Positions 26,221 through 34,817 of a DNA stretch of 64,000 nt are shown piece after piece (position 1 is the stretch's first letter; every line of letters begins with the position of its first letter). The position numbers were made by a program, and so were the translations under genes. The notes under the pieces are model-generated. The model saw nothing but the letters and a program-made list of their open reading frames with translations, did not search any database and was not told the DNA's origin. This DNA comes from Microbacterium paludicola (GTDB lineage: Bacteria > Actinomycetota > Actinomycetes > Actinomycetales > Microbacteriaceae). The stretch spans positions 47,783-111,782 of the forward strand of contig NZ_JADGLL010000005.1 in NCBI RefSeq assembly GCF_015235415.1. The letters run 5' to 3'.

Positions 26221-27437
26221 CGCCCCGCGAGGGACGCCAGCCGCGTCGCCGCCTCTTCGAGCACCTCGACGCGCTTGCAGGCGGCGAACCGGATCAGCGT
26301 CGCGTACTCGGCGCGACGCTCCGGCGTGACGAACGCCGTGACGGGGATGCCGACGACCCCGGCTTCGGCGAGCGGCCCGCGGCAGAACGCGTCCGCCTCG
26401 GTCGCACCGAGCGATGCCGCATCCGCGACGGTGAAGTACGACCCCTCCGGTTCGGACACCGCGAGCCCCGCGGCACGCAGGCCGGTGCCCAGGATGTCCC
26501 GCTTGATCCGCATGTCATCGGCGATCCCGGTGAAGAACGCGTCGGGAAGGCGCAGGCCGACGGCGATCGCCGGCTGCAGCGGCGCCCCGTTCGTGTAGGT
26601 CAGATACTGCTTCACCGTGAGCACCGCGGTCAGGAGCCGCGCGGGGCCGGTGATCCAGCCGATCTTCCAGCCGGTCGTGCGGAAGGTCTTCCCGCCCGAC
26701 GAGATCGTCAGGGTCCGCTCCCACGCGCCGGGAAGCGTCGCGATGGGGGTGTGCGGAACCCCGAAGGTGAGGTGCTCGTACACCTCGTCGGTCAGGATCA
26801 CCGCATCGTGACGCTCGGCCAGACGCACGATCTGCTCGAGCACCTCCCGCCCGAACACGGCGCCGGTCGGGTTGTGCGGATCGTTGACAAGGATGATCCG
26901 GGTGCGATCGTTCACGACGGCCGCGAGCTCGTCGAGGTCGGGCTGGAACTGTGGCCACCGCAGCGGAACCGTGCGCAGGGTCGCACCGGAGAGCGCGACG
27001 CAGGCGGCATACGAGTCGTAGAACGGCTCGAAGACGACGACCTCGTCCTCCGGACCGTCCACCAACGCCAGCAGTGCGGCGGCGAGCGCCTCGGTGGCGC
27101 CCGCGGTGACGATCACCTCGGTGGCCGGATCCACCTCCAGGCCGTAGAAGCGGCGCTGATGCTCGCTGATCGCCTCGCGCAGCTCGAGCACGCCGAGCCC
27201 CGGCGGGTACTGATTCGCGCCCCGCGAGATCGCCTCGCGCGCGGCCTCCAGCACCTCGACGGGACCGTCCTCGTCCGGAAAGCCCTGGCCGAGGTTGATC
27301 GCGCCCGTGGCGGCTGCCAGCGCGGTCATCTCCGCGAAGATCGTGCTCGCCACCGATCCGTCGGCGCGAAGGAGGCCCGCACCGGCGGCCGTGCGGCGCC
27401 ACGCACCGGGAACGGGAGAGGCGTCGATGTCGTGCAT
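26217..27437 (-). CDS. PLP-dependent aminotransferase, class I/II (kynurenine/glutamine transaminase-like)
   Basis: 406 residues. Fold-type I signature: NLGQGFPDEDGP near 48-59, NDPHNPTGAVF (185-195), the PLP-phenol Asp/Tyr pair in LTDEVYEHL and the Schiff-base Lys250 in SSGGKTFRTTGWKIGW. The sequence belongs to the branch containing kynurenine-oxoglutarate and glutamine transaminase K enzymes, and DapC-like proteins. The convergent nitrilase-type hydrolase would complete a transaminase/omega-amidase pair. The start is leaderless (TAGCCT, 6 nt upstream). Confidence 0.9.
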   Translation of the reverse strand: MHDIDASPVPGAWRRTAAGAGLLRADGSVASTIFAEMTALAAATGAINLGQGFPDEDGPVEVLEAAREAISRGANQYPPGLGVLELREAISEHQRRFYGLEVDPATEVIVTAGATEALAAALLALVDGPEDEVVVFEPFYDSYAACVALSGATLRTVPLRWPQFQPDLDELAAVVNDRTRIILVNDPHNPTGAVFGREVLEQIVRLAERHDAVILTDEVYEHLTFGVPHTPIATLPGAWERTLTISSGGKTFRTTGWKIGWITGPARLLTAVLTVKQYLTYTNGAPLQPAIAVGLRLPDAFFTGIADDMRIKRDILGTGLRAAGLAVSEPEGSYFTVADAASLGATEADAFCRGPLAEAGVVGIPVTAFVTPERRAEYATLIRFAACKRVEVLEEAATRLASLAGR

Positions 27438-27443
27438 CCCGTC

Positions 27444-27449
27444 AGGCTA
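27444..27449 (-). promoter_or_regulatory. -10 box TAGCCT, leaderless start of the aminotransferase
   Basis: Read on the minus strand, TAGCCT is followed by six bases (GACGGG) and then the ATG at 27437. No separate ribosome site is visible. Confidence 0.6.
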
Positions 27450-27564
27450 CCGGCGCGGCCTGCGCGGATCGGGCCCCGGAAGTCACACATCCGGCTTACG
27501 GTCGTCATAGGAAGTCCAAAGCATCCGGCGCGACGCTGTAAGGGCTTTGGAAGAAGGAGCAGCC

Positions 27565-29118
27565 ATGGACGACCAGCGTTCCGATGTGAACCCCTCCGAC
27601 GAGAACACGTCCGAGATGAACCCGCAGCAGCCAGGGGCCCAGGTGCCCCCGGCCCCGCAGGGCGGTGAGTACCGCGCGCCCCACGACCTCCACGTGCCGC
27701 CGCGGCCTCCGGCCCCGCAGGGAGGCTGGGCGGCGCCTCACGGCTCGATTCCGCAGCCGCCGCAGTTCGCCGCGCCGGGCCAGCAGCCCGGGCACGGCCA
27801 CCCGCAGGGCGGCGGCCAGGCCTTCGGGCAGGCCGCCCACGCGCAGACGCAGGCGACCGAGCCGCTCCCGCCCCAGTTCCGGATGGCCGCCGCGGGCGCG
27901 GCGGAGCAGACGGACAAGCCCCGCCGCAAGAGCGGTGCCGGGCGCGTGGCCGGCATCCTCGTCGCGGCGGCCCTCATCGGCGGCGCCGCGGGCGTCGGCG
28001 GCGGGGCGCTGCAGGACGAGCTCGCCGGCGGCGGCGTCTCGGCCAGCTCGCAGACGGGCCCGTCGAACATCACGGTCAACAACCCCGGCTCGGTCAACGA
28101 GGCGACCGCGGTCGCGACCGAGGTGCTGCCGAGCGTCGTCACCATCGACGTCCAGGATCAGTCGCAGGCAGGCAGCGGATCGGGCGTCATCCTGAGCGAG
28201 GACGGCTACGTCGTCACGAACACGCACGTCGTCACCCTCGGCGGCGCGACGGCCTCGCCGAGCATCCGCGTCACGACGTCGGACGGCCGCATCTACCAGG
28301 CGGAGGTCGTCGGCACCGACCCGACGTACGACCTCGCGGTGATCAAGCTCGTCGACGCCGAGAACCTCACCCCCGTGGAGTTCGCCGACTCGTCGAAGCT
28401 GAACGTGGGCGACACGACGGTCGCCCTCGGGGCGCCGCTCGGCCTGCCCAACACGGTCACGACCGGCATCGTCAGCGCCCTCAACCGCAGCATCGAGATC
28501 GCCTCGGCCGCGGCGCCCGACTCGGGCGACGAGACGCAGCCCGCCCCCGAGGAGGAGGAGCCCGAGAGTCCGTTCCGGTTCGACAACGGCCAGCCCGAGG
28601 AGACGGTGCCCAACCAGTCGATCTCGATCTCCGTGATCCAGACCGACGCGGCGATCAACCACGGAAACTCCGGCGGTGCGCTCGTCGACTCGCAGGGGCG
28701 GCTGATCGGCATCAACGTCGCGATCGCGTCGTCCGGCGGCAGCGAGGAATCCGGATCCATCGGCGTCGGATTCGCGATCCCGTCCAACATCGTCCAGCGC
28801 ATCAGCGACGAGCTCATCGCCGACGGCGAGGCGACGCACGGCCTGCTCGGCGCGACCGTGCAGCCGGCGAGCGTCGACGAGAATGCCACGACGTCGGGCG
28901 CGCTGATCGCCCAGGTGACGCCGGGTGGCGCCGCCGCGGAGGCCGGCCTTCGCAAGGGCGACATCGTCACCGAGTTCAACGGCGTCCGCATCGGCACCGC
29001 CACCGACCTCACCGCCCAGGTGCGCGCCGTCGCCGCGGGTAGCGACGCGACCCTGACCTATGTGCGCGGCGGCGAATCGCACACGGTCGACGTCACGCTC
29101 GGCGAGCTGACGCAGTAG
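27565..29118 (+). CDS. HtrA/DegP-type S1C serine protease with PDZ domain
   Basis: 517 residues from the ATG at 27565 with AAGGAG upstream. A cytoplasmic Pro/Gln/Gly-rich N-terminus (about 1-120) precedes one membrane anchor (about 128-150). The trypsin-like domain has His221 (VTNTHVV), Asp256 (TYDLAVIKL) and Ser369 (HGNSGGAL), and carries an acidic insert (about 312-345). A C-terminal PDZ domain (about 420-515) follows, with GGAAAEAGLRKGDIVTEFNG. A membrane-bound quality-control protease active outside the cell. A strong hairpin follows the stop and overlaps the next gene's start. Confidence 0.93.
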   Translation: MDDQRSDVNPSDENTSEMNPQQPGAQVPPAPQGGEYRAPHDLHVPPRPPAPQGGWAAPHGSIPQPPQFAAPGQQPGHGHPQGGGQAFGQAAHAQTQATEPLPPQFRMAAAGAAEQTDKPRRKSGAGRVAGILVAAALIGGAAGVGGGALQDELAGGGVSASSQTGPSNITVNNPGSVNEATAVATEVLPSVVTIDVQDQSQAGSGSGVILSEDGYVVTNTHVVTLGGATASPSIRVTTSDGRIYQAEVVGTDPTYDLAVIKLVDAENLTPVEFADSSKLNVGDTTVALGAPLGLPNTVTTGIVSALNRSIEIASAAAPDSGDETQPAPEEEEPESPFRFDNGQPEETVPNQSISISVIQTDAAINHGNSGGALVDSQGRLIGINVAIASSGGSEESGSIGVGFAIPSNIVQRISDELIADGEATHGLLGATVQPASVDENATTSGALIAQVTPGGAAAEAGLRKGDIVTEFNGVRIGTATDLTAQVRAVAAGSDATLTYVRGGESHTVDVTLGELTQ

Positions 29119-29136
29119 CGCGCGAACCCGGAAGTG

Positions 29137-29173
29137 AGGAGGCCACCCCGTTAGGCTGACGGGGTGGCCTCCT
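29137..29173 (+). terminator. Hairpin after the htrA-like gene, overlapping the next start codon
   Basis: A perfect 14-bp stem, AGGAGGCCACCCCG with CGGGGTGGCCTCCT, and a 9-nt loop, followed by TCTCTTT. The right arm contains the GTG at 29164 and the loop contains the TAGGCT box of the next gene. Confidence 0.75.
29152..29157 (+). promoter_or_regulatory. -10 box TAGGCT, leaderless start of the first glycerophosphotransferase
   Basis: The box lies in the loop of the hairpin and ends 6 nt before the GTG at 29164. Transcripts starting here would lack the left arm of the hairpin, so the stem could form only in read-through mRNA. Confidence 0.55.
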
Positions 29174-30438
29174 TCTCTTTCGGTGCGGGTAACGCCCGGA
29201 AGATCGCGCGGCTCCCGCTGTACGTCCTCGGGCGGCTCGTCACGCTGATCGTGCCGCGCGACCAGGTCTGGGTCTTCGGCTGCGGCGCCGGCGTGGGAGA
29301 CGGCCCGCTGCAGCTGTGGCATGTCGCCGCCGAGCACGACCGCGACGCCCTCTGGCTGACCGACGACCCGGATGAGGCGCGCACGGCATCGGCCCTCGGG
29401 ATGACGGTGGTGCCGAAGTCGTCGCTCGCGGGGTTCTGGGCGACCGCCCGCGCGGGCGTCATCGTCGTCGCCTACGGGCTCGGCGACGTCAACCCGTACG
29501 CCCTCAGCGGCGGCCTGTTCGGCCGGCCCGTGATCGCGCAGCTGTGGCACGGCATCCCGCTCAAGCGCATCGGGCTCGACGCTCCCGAGACGACGCGCAG
29601 CCCCGTGCCCGTGGCCGCCCCGCTCGTCAGCCGCGCGATCGGCATCCTGTATCGCGCGTCGGCGCGGCGCATCGACATCCTGCCCGCCGCCTCGCACCTC
29701 GTGCGCGGACGCCTCGAGACGGCCTTCGGCCTTCCCGAGGACCGGATCGTCGTCACCGGCGAGCCGCGCGTCGACGTCCTCTCGCGCGGATCCGCCGACG
29801 AGCGTCGCGAGAACGCGCGTGCGCTGCTGCGGGACGTCATCCCGGACCTTCCCGAGGGCGACCCGCGGCTCGTGCTGTACGCGCCGACGTGGCGCGACGG
29901 CGAGACCGACCCCGCCGTTCCGAGCGAGGCCGACTGGCGCGCGATCGACGAGACGCTCGAGCGCCACGACGCCGTGCTGCTCGTGCGCTCCCACCGCCTT
30001 GGCGCGGGGGAGTACGCGCCCCCGGCCGGCGTGCGACGCGTGCGGCGGCTCGGCGCCGACGTTCTCGCCGACATCACTCCCGCGCTTCCCGGCCTCGACG
30101 CCCTCGTGACCGACTACTCGTCGCTCGTGTACGACGTCGCGCTCGTGCCTCTTCCGGTGCTGTTCCTCGCCCCGGATGTCACCGCGTACGCGCGGCGGCG
30201 CGGCTTCTACGGCGCCTACCGCGACGTCGCCGGTGACGACGTGGCGACCACCTGGGCCGAGCTCCTGCCGCAGCTCGACACCCTGCTTGGCGACCCCGAG
30301 ATCGCCGCCGCGCACACCCGACGCTCGCGCGAGCTCAGCGACCGCGTGCACGCGTTCCGTGACGGCCGCAGCACCGAGCGGGTGTACGCGGCGATCGCCT
30401 CCCGGCTTCCGCAACGCACTGAGAGCGAGTCGAAGTGA
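29164..30438 (+). CDS. CDP-glycerol glycerophosphotransferase family protein (first copy)
   Basis: 424 residues, leaderless GTG. Motifs of the TagB/TagF family are present: QLWHGIPLKRIG (about 121-132), LVLYAPTWRDGETD, LLVRSHRL and TDYSSLVYDVAL near the C-terminus. These enzymes transfer glycerol- or polyol-phosphate onto cell-wall teichoic-acid-like chains at the inner face of the membrane. The N-terminal 60 residues are family-typical. It overlaps the next gene (GTGA) and forms a unit with it. The exact polymer is unknown. Confidence 0.87.
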   Translation: MASFSFGAGNARKIARLPLYVLGRLVTLIVPRDQVWVFGCGAGVGDGPLQLWHVAAEHDRDALWLTDDPDEARTASALGMTVVPKSSLAGFWATARAGVIVVAYGLGDVNPYALSGGLFGRPVIAQLWHGIPLKRIGLDAPETTRSPVPVAAPLVSRAIGILYRASARRIDILPAASHLVRGRLETAFGLPEDRIVVTGEPRVDVLSRGSADERRENARALLRDVIPDLPEGDPRLVLYAPTWRDGETDPAVPSEADWRAIDETLERHDAVLLVRSHRLGAGEYAPPAGVRRVRRLGADVLADITPALPGLDALVTDYSSLVYDVALVPLPVLFLAPDVTAYARRRGFYGAYRDVAGDDVATTWAELLPQLDTLLGDPEIAAAHTRRSRELSDRVHAFRDGRSTERVYAAIASRLPQRTESESK

Positions 30439-31880
30439 CATCCACGACCACGGCACGGTTCGACCCGGCCGATCCGCAGCTCGTCGTCCAGGGGACGGGG
30501 GCGCGTCCCGCGAGCGCGACGCTCACCGGCCGCCGGGCGCACGTGACCGGCCGGATCACCGGGGGCGGCAAGACCTGGACGGCGCGCTTCCCCCTGCGCG
30601 CGGCGCGCTGGGGCGGTCCCGAGCTTCCGCTTCCCGCCGGCGAGTACGCGCTGCGGATCGACGGCGTCGAGCCCGATGCCGAGCTGCCGCTGCGCGTCCT
30701 TCCGGGGCTTCGCGCGATGCTCCGCGGCGACATGCTCGTCGTGGGGCCGCCGATCGACCCGATCTACGACGGCGCCGAGGCGCAGGCCGCCCTCGAGCGC
30801 CGCTACGTCGACCACACGGCGCCGCTCGAGAACGCGGTGTTCTTCGAGAGCTTCTACGGACGCGGGGCCGGGTGCAATCCGCTCGCGATCGACCGTGAGC
30901 TCGCCCGCACGGCGCCGGGCGTCATCCGGTACTGGAGCGTCGTCGACCTGTCGGTGCGCGTTCCCGAGGGAGCGATCGCCGTGGTCGAGGGCAGCCCCGA
31001 GTGGTGGCGCGCACGCAGCGTGGCGCGGCTGCTCGTGGTCAACGACTGGCTGCGCCGGCGGTACTCGCGGCGCAAGGGCCAGACGGTGCTGCAGACGTGG
31101 CACGGCACCCCGCTCAAGCGCCTGGCGCTGCACCGACCCGGCTTCGACCCGCGGCGCGCGGGAGCGGTGGTCAAGGAATCGCTGCGCTGGGACGTGCTGC
31201 TCGCCCAGAACCCGTACGCGGCCCGCATCCTGCGCAAGGCCTATGCCTTCCTCGGCCGCCCGCTGTGGGTCGAGGGCTATCCGCGCAACGACGTGCTCAC
31301 CACGGGCGACGCGGCCGCGGTGCGCGCCGAGCTCGGCATCGCGCCGGGGGAGCGGGTGCTGCTGTACGCTCCCACCTGGCGCGACGACCGGCAGGAGATC
31401 GTCGACTTCCTGGATCCGGTCGCGCTGGCATCCGAGACCGGATCGGTCGTCCTGGTCCGCGGGCACTCGCGCACCCTGCTGCCGGGGCACGACCTCGAGG
31501 GCGCCCGGGTGATCGACGTCACCGGCTATCCCGACACCGCGCCGCTGCTGCTCGCGGCCGATGCGCTCATCACCGACTACTCCTCGGTGATGTTCGACTT
31601 CGGCGTGACCGGGAAGCCGATGTACTTCCTCGTGCCCGACATCGAGCACTACCGGGGCCAGCTGCGCGGGTTCTACTTCGACCTCACGGCGCACGCGCCC
31701 GGCCCGGTCGTCCGCACGCAGGACGAGCTCGTCGCGGCGCTCGCGGCGGATCCCGCCGCCCACGCCGAGCGCTACGCCGCGTGGACCGCGCGCTTCAACG
31801 CCCGCGACGACGGCCGCGCGGCCGAGCGCGTCGTCGCCCGCATCCTCGACCGCGGCTTCGTCAAGGCAACCGGTCGTTGA
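30435..31880 (+). CDS. CDP-glycerol glycerophosphotransferase family protein (second copy)
   Basis: 481 residues. The N-terminal 110 residues form an extra beta-rich domain not seen in the first copy. The transferase domain has LQTWHGTPLKRLALH, VLLYAPTWRDDRQE, RGHSRTLLPG and TDYSSVMFDFGVTGKP, the complete TagF-type set. GTG start inside the preceding stop (GTGA). The last codons and stop (GGTCGTTGA) lie inside the first unit of the repeat cluster that follows, so the repeat now supplies the C-terminus. Confidence 0.88.
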   Translation: MTSTTTARFDPADPQLVVQGTGARPASATLTGRRAHVTGRITGGGKTWTARFPLRAARWGGPELPLPAGEYALRIDGVEPDAELPLRVLPGLRAMLRGDMLVVGPPIDPIYDGAEAQAALERRYVDHTAPLENAVFFESFYGRGAGCNPLAIDRELARTAPGVIRYWSVVDLSVRVPEGAIAVVEGSPEWWRARSVARLLVVNDWLRRRYSRRKGQTVLQTWHGTPLKRLALHRPGFDPRRAGAVVKESLRWDVLLAQNPYAARILRKAYAFLGRPLWVEGYPRNDVLTTGDAAAVRAELGIAPGERVLLYAPTWRDDRQEIVDFLDPVALASETGSVVLVRGHSRTLLPGHDLEGARVIDVTGYPDTAPLLLAADALITDYSSVMFDFGVTGKPMYFLVPDIEHYRGQLRGFYFDLTAHAPGPVVRTQDELVAALAADPAAHAERYAAWTARFNARDDGRAAERVVARILDRGFVKATGR

Positions 31881-32203
31881 GCGGAGCGCAGCGGAGTCGA
31901 AGCCGGCGCAACGGGCGCTCGGCCGATGGCTTCGACTCCTCGCTGGCGCTCGTCGCTCACCCCGTTTCGACTGCGTTCGCTGGCGCTCACTCCGCTCAAC
32001 GACCAGGAACAGTGACCCCCTGCAGTCGATCGACCCCCACCGGTCGTTGAGCGGAGCGAAGCGGAGTCGAAACGGGCTGAGCGACACTTCGACTCGCTTC
32101 GCTCGCTCAGTGCGGGTCTCCGCGAGTCGAAGCCGGCGTAACGGATGATCGGCCGGCGGTTTCGACTGCGTTCGCTGGCGCTCACTCCGCTCAACGACCG
32201 GGA
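31871..32203. repeat. Cluster of inverted GC-rich repeats (REP-like)
   Basis: Forward units CGGTCGTTGAGCGGAGCG (then nAGCGGAGTCGAA) lie at 31871-31901 and 32041-32071. Reverse units TTCGACTGCGTTCGCTGGCG (then CTCACTCCGCTCAACGACC) lie at 31965-32004 and 32158-32200. Shorter variants occur at 31929-31957 and 32088-32109. Facing units could form long hairpins, and the cluster may terminate both the transferase gene and the convergent glycosyltransferase gene. Related single units occur at 47411-47435 and 60523-60553. Confidence 0.85.
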
Positions 32204-32208
32204 GGCAC

Positions 32209-33321
32209 CTACGGCAGAGGCGTGTTGCGACCGGCGAGGCGGGAGGTGTCGACCGTGTCGTGCGCGCCGCGGAGCAAGCCGCCGAGGAACCCGGTGCCCC
32301 ACGCGAGGTGCATCGTCGGCAGCACGGCGAGCGTCCAGAGCTTGTCGCGCAGCCCCGATCCGCCGCCCGGACCGATCGCCACGGCGAGGACGAGCAGCAC
32401 GTACGCGAGCACCGGCACATGCAGGATCGACCAGACGGGGCCGATCGCGCCGGTGAGCTGCAGGATGCCCACGACGAGGCTCAGGATGACCGAGAGCACG
32501 AGCGCGGGCGGGGCGAAGAAGCGCAGCGAGTTGCGCAGGCCGTACCGGCGCACGAGCTCGCCGCGCCACGTGCCGGTGGCGAGGAACTGGCGGGCGAGGC
32601 GGTGCCAGCTCTCGCGGGGCCAGTAGGTCACAGACAAGGCCGGGTCGAACCAGACGCGGTAGCCGGCCGAGCGGATGCGGAGGTTCAGCTCCCAGTCCTC
32701 GCCGCGGCGGATCGACTCGTCGAACAACCCGACCTCGTCGAGCACGGCGCGGCGCATCACGCCGAGGTACGCCGACTCCGCCTCGCCCTCCTGCGCGCCG
32801 CCGTGATAGGCGCCGCCGCCGAGGCCGATGCGCGAGTTGTACGCGCGGGCCACCGCGCGCTGGAAGGGCGAGCGTCCGTCGGCGCGCATCACACCGCCGA
32901 CGTTGCCGGCGCGGGTGCGCTCGAGCGTGCGCAGCGCCCGCTCCGTGTAGCCCGGGGCGAGCTCGGAGTGCGCGTCGACGCGCACGATGGTGGGATGCGA
33001 GCTCGCCCGGATCGCGGCGTTCAGTCCCACGGGGATGTCGGCGGCGGGGTTGTCGACGAGGAGGATGCGGTCGTCCTCCGTGGCCAGCTGCTGCGCGAGC
33101 TCGGTCGTGCCGTCACTCGACGGGCCGAGCGCGAGGACGATCTCCACGGGCCCGTAGACCTGCTGCTCGAGCACCGTCTCGACGGCGCGGCGCAGGTAGT
33201 CGTGCTCGTTCAGAACGGGCATGACGAACGAGACGCCGGAGCCCGCCGGCACGGGCGGCGCCTGGCGCCGAGACCGCTCCCGCGGGGACGGCGACGGCCG
33301 CTCGGCGGGATCGTTACGCAT
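32209..33321 (-). CDS. Glycosyltransferase family 2 protein with membrane C-terminus
   Basis: 370 residues from the ATG at 33321. After a basic, Pro-rich N-terminus (1-28) the GT-A domain starts with SGVSFVMPVLNEHDYLRRAV. The acidic metal-binding stretch is VRVDAHSE, and later motifs are ESAYLGVMRRAVLDEVG and RRGEDWELNLR (the ED acid). Two to three hydrophobic segments lie at about 265-330. Such enzymes (ExoA-like) build wall or exopolysaccharide from NDP-sugars at the membrane. It sits between glycerophosphotransferase-family genes, so a role in the same wall polymer is likely. Confidence 0.88.
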   Translation of the reverse strand: MRNDPAERPSPSPRERSRRQAPPVPAGSGVSFVMPVLNEHDYLRRAVETVLEQQVYGPVEIVLALGPSSDGTTELAQQLATEDDRILLVDNPAADIPVGLNAAIRASSHPTIVRVDAHSELAPGYTERALRTLERTRAGNVGGVMRADGRSPFQRAVARAYNSRIGLGGGAYHGGAQEGEAESAYLGVMRRAVLDEVGLFDESIRRGEDWELNLRIRSAGYRVWFDPALSVTYWPRESWHRLARQFLATGTWRGELVRRYGLRNSLRFFAPPALVLSVILSLVVGILQLTGAIGPVWSILHVPVLAYVLLVLAVAIGPGGGSGLRDKLWTLAVLPTMHLAWGTGFLGGLLRGAHDTVDTSRLAGRNTPLP

Positions 33322-33360
33322 TCGACGATCATCCCACGGGGAGGCCGGGAGACCCCTGGT

Positions 33361-33366
33361 TAGGCT
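33361..33366 (+). promoter_or_regulatory. -10 box TAGGCT, leaderless start of the third glycerophosphotransferase
   Basis: TAGGCT is followed by six bases (TGTCGG) and the ATG at 33373. Confidence 0.6.
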
Positions 33367-33372
33367 TGTCGG

Positions 33373-34605
33373 ATGGGCATTGCGAGTGACGTGAAGAAGG
33401 CCGCAGAACTCGTCAGGAAGGCCCTCGATGCACGGCACGCGAAGCAGGAGATCCGCCACGCGATCGCGGCCCGCGCGCCGTTCCGGCAGCGCCAGTTCCG
33501 CATCGCCGTGTACTTCGCCGACGGCGATGTCAACATGTACCAGCTGCGCCAGTGGTACCGCCCGCTGGCCGAGCTCGCGCAGGCGCACCCGGTCATCGTT
33601 ATGGCCCGCAACGCAACGGGCGCGGCGGCCATCCTGAAGGACGATGCGCTTCCGGTCGCCTACGTGCCGGCCGTGCGCGACATCGAGCGCTTCCTCGCTG
33701 AGCAGGACATCCGGATCGTCCTGTACGTGAACCAGAACACCCGCAACTTCCAGATGTTCCGGTACGGCGAGCGCTGGCACGTGTTCATCAACCACGGCGA
33801 GTCCGACAAGATGTACATGACCACGAATCAGTACAAGGCGTACGACTATGCGCTGATCGCGGGGCAGGCGGCGCGCGAGCGCCTCGGCCGCACGCTGTGG
33901 GACTTCGATCTCGACCGGCGCACGATCGAGATCGGTCGCCCGCAGGCGGATCACTACTCGGGAACTCTGCCGTACATGCCGGATGACCGCACGGTCGTGC
34001 TCTACGCCCCGACGTGGGAGGGCGACCGTCCGTCGGCGCACTACGGCTCGATCCGTTCACACGGGGAGGCGCTGGTCTCGGCGCTGCTCGCCACGGGGCG
34101 CCACCGCGTGATCTACCGGCCCCACCCGCGCAGCGGGGTGGTGGACGCGGAGTTCGGAGCGGCGAACCAGCGGATCATCGCGGCATTGCAGGCGGCGAAC
34201 ACGTCGGATCCGGATGCACACCATGTGTACGACGACGGACCGGATCTCGGCTGGCAGCTCGCCGCGGCGGATGTCGCGATCGTCGACATCTCGGCGATGG
34301 TCTACGACCGCCTCGCCGCGGGCAAGCCGCTGCTGATCACGCGTCCGGTCGATCCGGCGGCCGAGGTCGACGAGGGCGGCTACCTGTCGGCGTGCGAGTG
34401 GCTGCGCGCCGAGGACGCGTCGCGCATCGTGGAGGAGGTCGAGCGCGTCCAGGCAGACCCCGAGGCAGCCGCACGTCTTCACCACTGGGTCTCGCACTAC
34501 TTCGGCGACACCACTCCCGGCGCCGCCACCGCGCGCTTCCACGCCGCGATCGAGCAGCTCATGGCGAAGTGGGACGAGTGGAGCGAGCGCGCTTCGCAGC
34601 GCTGA
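33373..34605 (+). CDS. CDP-glycerol glycerophosphotransferase family protein (third copy, divergent)
   Basis: 410 residues, leaderless ATG. More divergent than the other two: the WHG motif is INHGESDKMYMTTN, and later motifs are VLYAPTWEGDRPSAHYGS, RPHPRSGV and VDISAMVYDRLAAGKP, in which the usual DYSS is DISA. The fold and family are clear, but altered acceptor or donor use is likely. It is divergent from the GT2 gene across 51 bp, and with it completes a four-gene wall-polymer group. Confidence 0.82.
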   Translation: MGIASDVKKAAELVRKALDARHAKQEIRHAIAARAPFRQRQFRIAVYFADGDVNMYQLRQWYRPLAELAQAHPVIVMARNATGAAAILKDDALPVAYVPAVRDIERFLAEQDIRIVLYVNQNTRNFQMFRYGERWHVFINHGESDKMYMTTNQYKAYDYALIAGQAARERLGRTLWDFDLDRRTIEIGRPQADHYSGTLPYMPDDRTVVLYAPTWEGDRPSAHYGSIRSHGEALVSALLATGRHRVIYRPHPRSGVVDAEFGAANQRIIAALQAANTSDPDAHHVYDDGPDLGWQLAAADVAIVDISAMVYDRLAAGKPLLITRPVDPAAEVDEGGYLSACEWLRAEDASRIVEEVERVQADPEAAARLHHWVSHYFGDTTPGAATARFHAAIEQLMAKWDEWSERASQR

Positions 34606-34622
34606 ACTTCGCCGTCCGTCGT

Positions 34623-34817
34623 TCAGGCTCCCCGGCGTGACCGGGCAAGCTCCGCGGCCGAATCGTTGCGCGTGTATCCGAGCGCCTCGATCGCGGCGAC
34701 CACCCGTTCCCGCGTCGCGGGATGCACGGCCTCTGAGCCGTTGAGTACGCGCGACACCGTCTGGTGCGACACCCCGGCCGCGCGACCGACGTCGCGGATC
34801 GTGGGGCGCGGGGTCAT
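34623..34817 (-). CDS. Stand-alone LacI-type helix-turn-helix protein
   Basis: Only 64 residues: TIRDVGRAAGVSHQTVSRVL (6-25) followed by the hinge-like ERVVAAIEALGYTRNDSAAE (38-57), i.e. the LacI DNA-binding domain without the periplasmic-binding-like sensor. The ATG overlaps the MFS stop (ATGA), so it is the third gene of the DeoR-MFS unit. Whether it is a truncated LacI or a real mini-repressor is open; third-position GC remains high to the stop, and no frameshift into a sensor domain is visible beyond it. Confidence 0.75.
   Translation of the reverse strand: MTPRPTIRDVGRAAGVSHQTVSRVLNGSEAVHPATRERVVAAIEALGYTRNDSAAELARSRRGA

Noticed and set aside
27505..30456. A 983-codon open frame on the minus strand
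   Set aside because: It lies antisense to the htrA-like and glycerophosphotransferase genes, its translation is Arg/Val/Gly-rich with no family motif, and its openness is a by-product of high third-position GC on the plus strand.
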